NCBI GenBank assembly: GCA_018399235.1
Contig: JAGYOX010000007.1
Coordinates: forward strand, 1-47,665
Direction: 5' to 3'
Length of the DNA stretch: 47,665 bases
Origin: Desulfobacterales bacterium
GTDB taxonomy: Bacteria > Desulfobacterota > Desulfobacteria > Desulfobacterales > Desulfosalsimonadaceae
The position numbers and the translations under genes are program-made. This document shows positions 38,914 to 47,665 of this stretch, one piece after another (positions within the stretch are counted from its first letter, which is position 1; each line of letters begins with the position of its first letter). Under the pieces are notes generated by a model that saw only the letters and a list, made by a program, of their open reading frames with translations, had not been told where the DNA came from and made no database searches.

Positions 38914-41900
38914 ATGCCCCAGAATCCTATTCGGGTTGTCAATGCCAGACAGAACAACCTTAAAAACATTACAGTTACCGTTCCCATAGGGGCGGTAACC
39001 GTTATCACCGGGGTTGCCGGCGCCGGCAAATCCTCGCTGGCATTCGAAGTTTTGTATGCCGAGGGGTATAGGCGATACGTGGAGACTTTCTCCCCCTATG
39101 CCAGGCAGTTCCTGGAGCGGCTGGACCGGCCGGACGCAGACCGGATTGACGGGGTGCTCCCGGGCATCGCCATCGGCCGAACATCGCCAATCCTGACTTC
39201 GCGATCCACCATAGGGACCATTACCGGCATCGATGACTATCTGCGCTCCCTCTTTACCCGGGCGGCCACGCTTTACTGCGAGCGCTGCGGAAAACCCGTG
39301 CGGCGGGACACCCCGTCAACTATTTTCAAGGATCTTTTCTCTGCGGCTGAGGGCAAATCCGCACTGATTGGATTTACGCGATCCTTCGGAGATACAAGCG
39401 CCGAAGCCATTCGGGACACCCTTCGCCAGGCCGGGTTTTCAAGGGTGCTTGAAAACGGACGGGCCGTTCGGCTGGAAGATGCCGAACCGGGGCTCGGCGG
39501 CACCGTAACCGTTATCCTGGATCGTGTGCGGATCACGGCCGACCGGCGCACCCGGATAATCGACTCCATCGAGTCCGCCCTGAAATTCGGGGGCGGCCGG
39601 ATGGACGTGCGAATCGACGACCAAAAAACCCCGCTTTACTTCAGCAGAACCCTTCACTGTGCGGCCTGCGATATCGACTATGCCGACCCCATCCCTGCCC
39701 TTTTCTCGTTTAATAACCCCATCGGTGCCTGCGACACCTGCAACGGGTTCGGCCGGATCATCGATATCGACCCGGATCTGGTGATCCCCGACCCATCGTT
39801 AAGTATTGAAGAAGGCTGTATCCGCCCCTTTCAAACCCCGACTTTTTCCGTCTGCCAGCAAGACCTGATGGACTTCATGGGCTCCCGGAAGCTGCCCACG
39901 GATGTGCCATGGCAGAATTTATCCGATGGGGTCAAGGACATGATCTGGAACGGGGACACCCAGGGTAAATGGTATGGCATCCGCGACTTTTTTGACTGGC
40001 TCCAGCGCAAGCGGTATAAAAAACACGCCCGGATTTTTCACTCCCGGTTCCGTCAATATCTCACCTGCCCGGCCTGCCGCGGCGCCCGGTTGAAACCGGC
40101 GGCACTCCGATTTCGCATAGACAACAAAACCTTTGCCGATATCGAGCAGATGCAGATCTCCCGCGCGGCGAATTTCCTCAGGGAATGGGCGCCAGAAGCC
40201 CCAGACCGGGCGACAGACATGCTGCTCGATGAGATCCGCAGCCGGCTGCGCTTCCTGCACGACGTAGGCCTGGACTACCTCACCCTCGGCCGCCAGTCAC
40301 GAACCCTTTCCGGCGGGGAGACCCAGCGGGTCACCCTGGCGACCGCCTTAGGCACATCGCTTACCAACACCCTCTATATTCTGGACGAGCCTTCCGTGGG
40401 TCTTCACCCGCGCGACAAAGCGCGCCTCGCCCGGGTGCTCTCCCGGCTGGCAGCGGACGGCAATGGTGTGGTGGTGATCGAGCACGACCCGGCCTTTATT
40501 CAGGTTGCGGACCGGCTTATCGACCTGGGGCCCGGCCCGGGGCTTGACGGCGGCCGCATCGTTCATCAGGGAACGCCTTCCGGTCTCGTAAAGCGAAGGG
40601 ATTCCCATACCGCCAGATATTTAAAGGGCGAACTCCGGATGCCGCGCCCGGAAAAACGACGACAGCCATCTAAAAAGAAACTCCGGATCGCACATGCGGC
40701 TGAGCATAATCTGAAAGATCTTGATGCTGACATCCCGCTGGGCATGCTGGTCTGCATTACCGGGGTGAGCGGCTCAGGCAAATCCACCCTCATCGACCAC
40801 GTCCTTTACCGGAACCTGCGCCGGCAGCAAGGCCTTGAGGTAATGGAACCGGGTCAGTGCAAAAAAATTGAAGGCGACCATCAAATTTCCGGAGCGGTAT
40901 TTGTGGACCAGTCGCCGCTTTCCCGGAACGCCCGGATGAATGCTGCCACCTACATGGGCGTGCTTGACCCGTTGAGATCGGTTTTTGCGGGCACCAAACA
41001 GGCAAAAACCATGGGCTTCACGCGCTCCGCGTTTTCATTCAACACCGCGGCAGGCGCCTGCCCTCACTGCCAGGGGGCTGGATTTGAACGGGTGGAGCTC
41101 CAGTTTCTGCCGGATGTTTACGTCAAATGTCCGGGGTGTGACGGCCGCCGGTTTTCACCTGAGGTTCTGAATATCCGGTACAACGGCTACTCCATCGCCG
41201 ATGTGCTTGCCATGCCGGCCCGGGATGTGGCGGCGATGTTTGCAGACAAACCGAAAATCACCGACGCCCTGCAGCCCATGATTGATATCGGTCTCGGCTA
41301 TCTGACGCTTTCTCAGTCCGCGCCCACACTTTCCGGCGGAGAAGCCCAGCGCCTGAAACTGGCCCGGCATCTCGCCCGGGCCCGGCAATACGAAAACCTC
41401 CTTTTTCTAATGGATGAGCCTACCACCGGGCTTCATCCGGCCAATGTGGCCGAACTGGTAGCCGCCCTTCAAAAACTTGTCGAAGCCGGCCATTCCGTGG
41501 TGGTGATTGAGCATGACATGGACCTTGCGGAATCCGCGGACTGGATTATCGACCTGGGTCCGGAAGGCGGTGAAAACGGCGGCCGTATCGTGGCCGAGGG
41601 ACCGCCTGAAAAAATCGCTGAAATGGAAACCCTTACCGGAAAAGCCATGCGGCAGGTCTCCGAGCGTTTTCCTGATCAGCGCCTCAATAAAAAACCTGCG
41701 GCCGCCAAACCTGATAAAAACATTGGCATCGCCGGTGCCCGGGAGCACAACCTGGCGAATGTGTCCGTGACCATCCCTAGAAATCAATTGGTTGTGATAA
41801 CCGGGGTTAGCGGCTCGGGAAAATCTACTTTGGCGTTTGACGTCCTTTATTCCGAGGGAAGGGAGCGATTCCTGGACTGTCTGCCCGCCTATGCCAGGCA

Positions 41901-44241
41901 GTATATGCAGCCGCTGGCCCGGGCGGACGTGGACCGGATCGAGGCGCTGCCCCCGACGGTGGCGCTTGAGCAGAAAATCTCGCGTGCGGGTGCCATGTCA
42001 ACGGCGGGCACCGTCTCCGAAGTGTATCACTACCTGCGACTGCTTTTCGCGGCGCTCGGCACCGCCTTCTGTCCGGAATGCGGGGTACCCGGCAAAGCCG
42101 CCAATATTGAGGAAATCACCGGCCAAGTGGTGAATCACTTCAACGGCAAAAGGGTATTGATCCTGGCTCCCCTTATCCGAAAACGGAAAGGCTATCACGC
42201 AGACATCATCAAGCGGACGGCAAAAAACGGGTATTCAAGCGTCCGAATCGATGGGAAAATTTATGAATCAGGGAATCCGCCCAAGCTTGACCGCTATCGG
42301 ATTCACGACATTGAAGCCGTGGTGGCCAACCGCCCGATTGACAGAAGGCATGAAGCAAGTATTCGGGCGGACATCCAAAAAGCTTTGGAAACCGGCGCCG
42401 GCACCATTATCGTCACGCAAAAAAATTCGAACGACGATCATTTCTATTCCACTCGCCGGGCCTGCCCGGAATGCGGGGCCGGATTGCCGGTGGCCGACCC
42501 GCGGCTTTTTACCTGGAGCCAGAAATTCGGCGCCTGCCCGGTCTGCGAGGGCAGCGGACGGGCGCCGGACCTGTCGGAAAATGGGGATGTCGAGCCGGCA
42601 TCCTGCCCGGCCTGCGGCGGCACCCGTTTAAGACCCGAAGCCCTTGCGGTCAAAATCAACGGTTTTCATATCGGCAACGTGGCCGCGATGCCGATTAACG
42701 AAATCCTTTCATGGCTTTCCGATTTAAACCCGGATACGGACGAAATCACCGGCCAGATGATGCCGGAGCTGACGGCCCGGCTGTCTCTGCTAAATTCTTT
42801 GGGCGTGGGGTATCTCTCTCTGGACCGGGCCACCAACACGTTGTCCACCGGCGAGGCCCAGCGGGTGCGCATTGCCGCCGAGTTGTCATCCAACCTGCGG
42901 GGGGTCTGCTACGTGCTGGACGAGCCCACGGTGGGGCTCCACCCCCACAACGCCCTGGCGCTGGTCAAGGCGCTATCCGACTTGCGCGACCGCCAGAACA
43001 CCGTAGTGGTGGTGGAGCATGAAGAGCCCGTCATCCGGGCTGCGGACCACGTCATCGACCTGGGGCCGGGCGCCGGAGCGCACGGCGGCCGTATTGTTAA
43101 AACGGGTACCCCGAAAATGCTTGAAAAAACAAAAGGCTCAATCACCGGCCAATGGCTCAAGGGCATCGGCAAAATCCCCCTGGGCGATCGAAGGCCGCTT
43201 GAGGAGCGCCCATATCTCATCGTGCACGGGGCAGACTGCCACAATCTAAAAAATCTTACCGTTAAATTTCCTTTGGGCCGACTGGTATGTGTTACCGGGA
43301 TCAGCGGATCGGGAAAATCCACCCTGGTTCGGGATATCACTTACCGGGCGCTGAAGGCCAAACTGACCGGAAAAAAACTGCCCCCGCTGCTTTCCGGGCT
43401 TTCAGGGGCCGAATTGATCAAAAGCGTCAAGGAAGTGGACGAATCGCCGATCGGCCGCACGCCCCGCTCGGTGCCGGCCACTTATGTGGGCATCATGGAC
43501 GCCATCCGGCAGATATTCTCGAGAACCCCTGAGGCCCGGGCCCGGGGCTATAAGACAGGCCGTTTTTCCTTTAATGTTTCCGGCGGCCGATGCGAGGCCT
43601 GCAAAGGCCAGGGCCGGCACCGGGTGGAGATGCCGCTTCTGCCGATCATTCACATTCCCTGCGATGCTTGCGGGGGCAAACGCTTTAACCCGGACACTCT
43701 GGCGGTGACCTTTAAGGGGCACACTATCGCCGATGTGCTGGCATTGACCGTGGATGAAGCGCTCGAACTTTTTTTTGCTTTTCCGGAAATAGCGCGGCCG
43801 CTGAAATTTTTATCGGATATCGGGCTGGGCTACATCCAACTCGGACAGCCCAGCCCGACCCTCTCCGGCGGCGAGGCCCAGCGCATTAAGCTCGCCTCCG
43901 AGCTAACCGCCCGGCAGGCCGGCGGCGGCTTCTACATACTTGATGAGCCCACCACCGGCCTTCACATGGCGGATGTGGCCAAGCTGATTTCCGTTCTCCA
44001 ACGGCTGGTGGACCGAGGGGATACTGTTGTCGTGATAGAGCATGACATGGACATTATCGCCGCGGCCGACTGTATCATCGACCTCGGGCCGGAGGGCGGG
44101 AAAAACGGCGGCCAAGTGATGGCCTGGGGGTCGCCGGAAGAGGTAGCGAAAGCGGAAAACTCGCTTACCGCCCGATACCTCCGGCAGTATTTAACGCACC
44201 GAAATGCCGGGAAAAAAAAATTCTCACAAAACCATCAATAA
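38914..44241 (+). CDS. uvrA: Giant UvrA: two fused excinuclease ABC subunit A halves
   Basis: A 1775-aa protein, almost twice normal UvrA (~940 aa), made of two tandem UvrA-like units. Four ABC ATPase sites are visible: Walker A at about residues 33-40 (GVAGAGKS), 616 (GVSGSGKS), 963 (GVSGSGKS) and 1461 (GISGSGKS). Four signature motifs follow: [24 protein letters not shown] (variant) and LSGGEAQR. Four LDEP/MDEP Walker B segments and several CxxC zinc-finger pairs are present. UvrA works as a dimer in nucleotide excision repair, so this is in effect a covalently linked dimer. The first Walker A and third signature are altered, suggesting unequal sites. The ATG has no clear ribosome-binding site. 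Confidence 0.93.
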   Translation: MPQNPIRVVNARQNNLKNITVTVPIGAVTVITGVAGAGKSSLAFEVLYAEGYRRYVETFSPYARQFLERLDRPDADRIDGVLPGIAIGRTSPILTSRSTIGTITGIDDYLRSLFTRAATLYCERCGKPVRRDTPSTIFKDLFSAAEGKSALIGFTRSFGDTSAEAIRDTLRQAGFSRVLENGRAVRLEDAEPGLGGTVTVILDRVRITADRRTRIIDSIESALKFGGGRMDVRIDDQKTPLYFSRTLHCAACDIDYADPIPALFSFNNPIGACDTCNGFGRIIDIDPDLVIPDPSLSIEEGCIRPFQTPTFSVCQQDLMDFMGSRKLPTDVPWQNLSDGVKDMIWNGDTQGKWYGIRDFFDWLQRKRYKKHARIFHSRFRQYLTCPACRGARLKPAALRFRIDNKTFADIEQMQISRAANFLREWAPEAPDRATDMLLDEIRSRLRFLHDVGLDYLTLGRQSRTLSGGETQRVTLATALGTSLTNTLYILDEPSVGLHPRDKARLARVLSRLAADGNGVVVIEHDPAFIQVADRLIDLGPGPGLDGGRIVHQGTPSGLVKRRDSHTARYLKGELRMPRPEKRRQPSKKKLRIAHAAEHNLKDLDADIPLGMLVCITGVSGSGKSTLIDHVLYRNLRRQQGLEVMEPGQCKKIEGDHQISGAVFVDQSPLSRNARMNAATYMGVLDPLRSVFAGTKQAKTMGFTRSAFSFNTAAGACPHCQGAGFERVELQFLPDVYVKCPGCDGRRFSPEVLNIRYNGYSIADVLAMPARDVAAMFADKPKITDALQPMIDIGLGYLTLSQSAPTLSGGEAQRLKLARHLARARQYENLLFLMDEPTTGLHPANVAELVAALQKLVEAGHSVVVIEHDMDLAESADWIIDLGPEGGENGGRIVAEGPPEKIAEMETLTGKAMRQVSERFPDQRLNKKPAAAKPDKNIGIAGAREHNLANVSVTIPRNQLVVITGVSGSGKSTLAFDVLYSEGRERFLDCLPAYARQYMQPLARADVDRIEALPPTVALEQKISRAGAMSTAGTVSEVYHYLRLLFAALGTAFCPECGVPGKAANIEEITGQVVNHFNGKRVLILAPLIRKRKGYHADIIKRTAKNGYSSVRIDGKIYESGNPPKLDRYRIHDIEAVVANRPIDRRHEASIRADIQKALETGAGTIIVTQKNSNDDHFYSTRRACPECGAGLPVADPRLFTWSQKFGACPVCEGSGRAPDLSENGDVEPASCPACGGTRLRPEALAVKINGFHIGNVAAMPINEILSWLSDLNPDTDEITGQMMPELTARLSLLNSLGVGYLSLDRATNTLSTGEAQRVRIAAELSSNLRGVCYVLDEPTVGLHPHNALALVKALSDLRDRQNTVVVVEHEEPVIRAADHVIDLGPGAGAHGGRIVKTGTPKMLEKTKGSITGQWLKGIGKIPLGDRRPLEERPYLIVHGADCHNLKNLTVKFPLGRLVCVTGISGSGKSTLVRDITYRALKAKLTGKKLPPLLSGLSGAELIKSVKEVDESPIGRTPRSVPATYVGIMDAIRQIFSRTPEARARGYKTGRFSFNVSGGRCEACKGQGRHRVEMPLLPIIHIPCDACGGKRFNPDTLAVTFKGHTIADVLALTVDEALELFFAFPEIARPLKFLSDIGLGYIQLGQPSPTLSGGEAQRIKLASELTARQAGGGFYILDEPTTGLHMADVAKLISVLQRLVDRGDTVVVIEHDMDIIAAADCIIDLGPEGGKNGGQVMAWGSPEEVAKAENSLTARYLRQYLTHRNAGKKKFSQNHQ

Positions 44242-44414
44242 AAACATATTCCCATTGATTATCAGATCGCTTCTGCGGTATTAAGGAATCATCAGACGGG
44301 TTGTTTCGCAGCCCCATACGAATGGCCCGGGATGTGCTTTCCCCCTGTTGGATACAGGGGCCGATGCATCTGTGAAAGTTCTTTTGAAAACCCCGCCCGA
44401 AAAGGAGGTCTATC

Positions 44415-46118
44415 ATGGCGAAAAATTTTTCATACTGGCCCGAGGGATGGCCCAGGGAACTGAACTATCCGGAGCGTCCCGTCCACGCATTTCTTGAATA
44501 CACGGCCGAGCGGGTCCCCAATCGCATAGCCATTCACTTCGGCGGCATGGTACTCACCTATTCGGAATTGAAGACCCTGGTGGATCGCTTCGCCGCCGCC
44601 CTGGCCGCGCTGGGCATTCAGAAGGGCGAACGGATGGCCATCCATTTGCCCAACTGCCCCCAGTTCGCCATTGCCTATTACGCACTGCTTAAAATCGGCG
44701 GCGTATTCACGCCGCTTTCCCCACTGCTCTCACCCCGCGAAGCATCCCACCAACTCAGCGATTCCGGCGCCAAAACGCTTCTTACCCTGGATCTCCTCCA
44801 TCCCGGCATCAAAGAAATTCTAAAAGAAACGGAAGTAGAGCGGGTGATTTCAACCAGTATCGCTGACTGTTACAACGCCCTGATCGCCCCACTAAAACCG
44901 CTCGGAAAACTGCCCGTGCCGGATACTCTGGACATGCCGGAACTGATCGCCAAGCATGAGCCGGATCCGCCCGAAATCCAGTTCGATGTAAAAACGGATT
45001 TGGCCCACCTGGCATATACCGGCGGCACCACGGGTGTATCCAAGGGCGTTATGCTCACCCATGCCAATGTAGTAAAAAACACGTTACAGTTCGGGTGCTG
45101 GATGAGCGGGGCCCAGTTAAAAATCACCGACGATCAGCGGGTTGAGCTGGTATTCCCCGAGGGGGTAGACCCCGTAACTGACCGCCCCGTCGCTCAGGAC
45201 CGGGAAACCGCATTGGTGGTGGTCCCATGGTTTCATGCCATGGGTACCATCGGTTATTTAAACAATATGGTTTCAGGCGGGACCACCATGGTGGTTTTCC
45301 CGCGATTCGACCCCCAGGAATACCTCGAGGCCATACGGAAATTTTCAGCCACCACCCTGGGTGGCGCCCCCCAGTTATTTGTGCCATTGGTTAATCAGCC
45401 GGATTTTGAACAGTACGACCTGTCCAGGATAAAAATCGCGGCATCCGGCGCCGCCCCCCTGCCGGTTTCTGTGCTGGAAAAAATGAAAGAAACATTTGCC
45501 TCGGGTCTGGTAATAGAAGCCTATGGATTAACCGAGTGCACCATGGGGGCCGCCTGCAATCCGCCGGGCCGATCCAAGCCGGGTTCGGTGGGGCTTCCTG
45601 TATTTGACACCGAGTGCCGGGTTGTGGACCCGGAAACGGGAGAAGCGCTGCCACCCGGACAAGAAGGGGAGATCTGCATTAAGGGCCCCCAGGTAATGGC
45701 CGGTTACTGGAATCGGCCTGAGGCCACCGCCGAGGTCTTAAAAGACGGCTGGCTTTATACCGGCGATATCGGTCGTGAGGATGAAGAGGGGTACTTCTAT
45801 ATTACCGACCGGAAAAAGGACATGATTATTTATAAGGGGTATAACGTCTATCCCCGCGAAATCGAGGAGGTCCTTTATACCCATCCGGCCGTTGAGCTAT
45901 GCGCTGTTGTCGCCCGCAGAGATGAAACCGGAAACGAAATGCCAGTGGCCTTTGTCAAACTCAAAGACGGCATGCAGGCCGCCGAGGCCGAACTCATGGC
46001 TCACGTCAACGACCAGATCGCCGCCTACAAAAAGGTCCGGGAACTGCTGTTTACGGATGACATTCCGGTATCCCCGGCAGGCAAGGTGCTGAAACGGGAA
46101 CTGCGGGAGCGCCTATGA
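44415..46118 (+). CDS. Long-chain acyl-CoA synthetase (AMP-binding)
   Basis: ANL-superfamily ligase of 567 aa that activates a carboxylic acid to acyl-CoA through an acyl-adenylate. The phosphate-binding loop is YTGGTTGVSKGVML (about residue 199). Then follow the YGLTECTMGAACNPPGRSKPGSVG motif, YTGDIGREDEEGYFYITDRKKDMI (hinge), KGYNVYPREIEEVL, and the catalytic lysine in SPAGKVLKREL near the end. AGGAGG sits 8 nt before the ATG. An aldehyde dehydrogenase gene follows 42 nt downstream, so the two may oxidise and then activate long-chain or aromatic aldehydes. Chain length and substrate are not evident. Confidence 0.92.
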   Translation: MAKNFSYWPEGWPRELNYPERPVHAFLEYTAERVPNRIAIHFGGMVLTYSELKTLVDRFAAALAALGIQKGERMAIHLPNCPQFAIAYYALLKIGGVFTPLSPLLSPREASHQLSDSGAKTLLTLDLLHPGIKEILKETEVERVISTSIADCYNALIAPLKPLGKLPVPDTLDMPELIAKHEPDPPEIQFDVKTDLAHLAYTGGTTGVSKGVMLTHANVVKNTLQFGCWMSGAQLKITDDQRVELVFPEGVDPVTDRPVAQDRETALVVVPWFHAMGTIGYLNNMVSGGTTMVVFPRFDPQEYLEAIRKFSATTLGGAPQLFVPLVNQPDFEQYDLSRIKIAASGAAPLPVSVLEKMKETFASGLVIEAYGLTECTMGAACNPPGRSKPGSVGLPVFDTECRVVDPETGEALPPGQEGEICIKGPQVMAGYWNRPEATAEVLKDGWLYTGDIGREDEEGYFYITDRKKDMIIYKGYNVYPREIEEVLYTHPAVELCAVVARRDETGNEMPVAFVKLKDGMQAAEAELMAHVNDQIAAYKKVRELLFTDDIPVSPAGKVLKRELRERL

Positions 46119-46160
46119 AATAAACTGGAACCTTTAACCGCGAAAGGGAAGGACACAAAC

Positions 46161-47624
46161 GTGATGGATGGCATCGACAAGGCACGGAGATCAGAAAATG
46201 AAAGCCATGCCGACAGTAGCATTCTTTCCGAAATAGACCGTACCTTTAAGGCACAGCGCCGGGCATTTCAGAATTCGCCTGTCAAGTCGGCCGAGCAGCG
46301 AATGTCGGATTTAAAACGGCTCAAAACAGCGCTGGTCGATCACCAGGAGGAGTTGGTTAAGGCGGTCTATGCCGATTTCAACGGCCGGGCCGAGGACGAG
46401 ACCCTGATGGCCGAGTTTTTTCCCTCTGTTGAAGGCATCCGTTACGCGTCGCGAAGGGTGAAGCGCTGGATGAAGCCTAGCCGGCGCAGCGTGAACCTCG
46501 CATTCATGCCCGGCCGGGCGAAGGTCCTTTATCAGCCGCTTGGGGTTGTGGGCATCATTGTTCCCTGGAATTACCCCCTCTATCTGGCAGTGGGACCGCT
46601 GACCTATGCCCTGGCGGCCGGCAACCGGGTAATGATCAAAATGAGCGAATTCACGCCCAATACCTCGACACTTTTTCAGCATATAATCGCCCGAACATTC
46701 AAGGAAGACCAAGTGGCCGTGATCACCGGCGAAGCGGATGTGGCCGCCGCATTCTCCGCCAAACCATGGGATCATCTCCTGTTCACCGGTTCCACGGCCG
46801 TTGGCAAGCATGTCATGCGGGCGGCAGCCGACCACCTCACCCCGGTCACCCTGGAACTGGGCGGAAAATCCCCGGCTATTATCGGCACGACGACGCCGAG
46901 CATGGACGCGGCGGAGCGTATCGCCTTCGGCAAACTCTTAAATGCCGGCCAGACCTGCATCGCCCCGGATTATGTACTATGCCCCCGGAAGCGGGCCGAC
47001 GCATTTGTATCGGAGCTTAAAACCTGCGTATCCAAAATGTACCCGGCCATGAAAGCAAATCCCCAGTTTACCTCCATTGTCAATGACCGGCAGTACAAAC
47101 GGATTCATGGCCTGCTTGAAGACGCAAAGCAGAAAGGGGCCCAGGTCACGGAAATCAACCCGGCCGGCGAGGATTTTACGGATACCCGCAAAATGCCGCT
47201 TTATGTGCTCCAGGGGATGAAGGAGGAGATGCGCGTAATGCAGGAAGAAATTTTCGGCCTCCTTCTCCCTGTGCTTCCCTATGACGCAATTGACGAAGCG
47301 ATTGCATACGTGAACGCCCACCCCCGTCCCTTGACCCTGTATTATTTTGGCTACGACCGGCGTCAAATAGATTATGTACTGACGAATACGCATTCCGGAG
47401 GTGCGCTTATCAACGACACGCTAGTTCATGTGGCCCAGGACGACCTGCCGTTCGGTGGCGTGGGGAATTCTGGGATGGGGCGCTACCACGGCCGGGAGGG
47501 ATTCAACAGCTTCTCGAATGTTCGCGGCGTTTTCTACAAACCCCGGTTCAACAGCTCCCGGCTGATCTATCCGCCTTATGGCAGGTGGATTCATCGGCTT
47601 ATATATAAGCTTTTCATCCGTTAG
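46161..47624 (+). CDS. Class 3-type aldehyde dehydrogenase (coniferyl/fatty aldehyde dehydrogenase-like)
   Basis: NAD(P)-dependent aldehyde dehydrogenase of 487 aa. The catalytic cysteine is C266 (NAGQTCIAPDY) and the general base E232 lies in LELGGKSP. VPWNYPLYLAVGPL and EIFGLLLPVLPY are typical of the class 3/coniferyl-aldehyde group. The C-terminus ends in hydrophobic and basic residues (RWIHRLIYKLFIR), which may form a membrane-association tail, as in fatty aldehyde dehydrogenases. The start is GTG at 46161 or ATG at 46164, with AAGGA upstream. Co-directional with the acyl-CoA ligase. The gene is complete, ending 41 bp before the window edge. Confidence 0.9.
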   Translation: MMDGIDKARRSENESHADSSILSEIDRTFKAQRRAFQNSPVKSAEQRMSDLKRLKTALVDHQEELVKAVYADFNGRAEDETLMAEFFPSVEGIRYASRRVKRWMKPSRRSVNLAFMPGRAKVLYQPLGVVGIIVPWNYPLYLAVGPLTYALAAGNRVMIKMSEFTPNTSTLFQHIIARTFKEDQVAVITGEADVAAAFSAKPWDHLLFTGSTAVGKHVMRAAADHLTPVTLELGGKSPAIIGTTTPSMDAAERIAFGKLLNAGQTCIAPDYVLCPRKRADAFVSELKTCVSKMYPAMKANPQFTSIVNDRQYKRIHGLLEDAKQKGAQVTEINPAGEDFTDTRKMPLYVLQGMKEEMRVMQEEIFGLLLPVLPYDAIDEAIAYVNAHPRPLTLYYFGYDRRQIDYVLTNTHSGGALINDTLVHVAQDDLPFGGVGNSGMGRYHGREGFNSFSNVRGVFYKPRFNSSRLIYPPYGRWIHRLIYKLFIR

Positions 47625-47665
47625 CTGAGAAGTTTTTTGGAATCAACCCCCCCGGGCCGAGGCCC

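Overview
The window looks like a chromosomal segment from an anaerobic, probably sulfate-reducing bacterium of the Desulfobacterota (Desulfobacteraceae-like). The inference rests on gene content: a tetraheme class III-type cytochrome c, a MetV-type C1 protein, a CooC maturation ATPase, a RACo-like corrinoid-protein activator, two non-pyrrolysine MttB-family methyltransferases, DUF3786 and DUF6178 proteins, and indolepyruvate:ferredoxin oxidoreductase. No rRNA, tRNA, CRISPR array, insertion sequence or prophage was recognised. Spacers are rich in short dispersed repeats.

Layout. (1) 1-2915: a compact four-gene operon (lipoprotein tetraheme cytochrome c, MetV, di-heme cytochrome b, HdrC-like ferredoxin) bracketed by an inverted ~40-bp repeat. 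(2) 2916-10257, minus strand: mutY, then an AddB-like and an AddA-like helicase-nuclease pair. (3) 10418-14636: panP-type decarboxylase, and the iorA-iorB operon on the opposite strand. (4) 15007-18642: a small unknown protein, rdgB, a nitroreductase and a DUF6178 protein. (5) 18770-22999, minus strand: cooC, a PrmA-like methyltransferase, an MBL-fold hydrolase and a RACo-like ASKHA protein lacking its ferredoxin domain. (6) 23422-25799: a SixA-like phosphatase, an alpha-toroid protein and a hexapeptide acyltransferase. (7) 25808-33704: an iron-type and a zinc-type alcohol dehydrogenase and a TrpD-like phosphoribosyltransferase (minus), the last preceded by a cobalamin riboswitch, divergent from two tandem MttB-family genes plus an unknown gene (plus). 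(8) 33764-38579: TrhA/hemolysin III, gamma-carbonic-anhydrase-like protein, DUF3786, a fatty-acyl-reductase-like SDR and a DUF2156 protein. (9) 38914-47624: a giant UvrA with four ABC domains, an acyl-CoA synthetase and a class 3 aldehyde dehydrogenase.

How the genes may work together. Several blocks converge on corrinoid/Wood-Ljungdahl C1 chemistry: MetV with a membrane/periplasmic electron conduit, CooC and the RACo-like protein for metalloenzyme maturation and corrinoid reactivation, MttB homologues for methyl transfer, and B12-responsive control of the TrpD-like gene. The most unusual block is the first operon. It resembles a Tmc/Dsr/Hdr-type transmembrane redox complex, but it has no CCG (HdrB/HdrD) catalytic domain and carries MetV instead, which suggests electron exchange between the periplasmic cytochrome or quinone pool and methylene-tetrahydrofolate metabolism. 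A second theme is fatty aldehyde metabolism (SDR reductase, DUF2156 acyl/aminoacyl transferase, acyl-CoA ligase, aldehyde dehydrogenase). All function assignments come from reading motifs; no database search was run.
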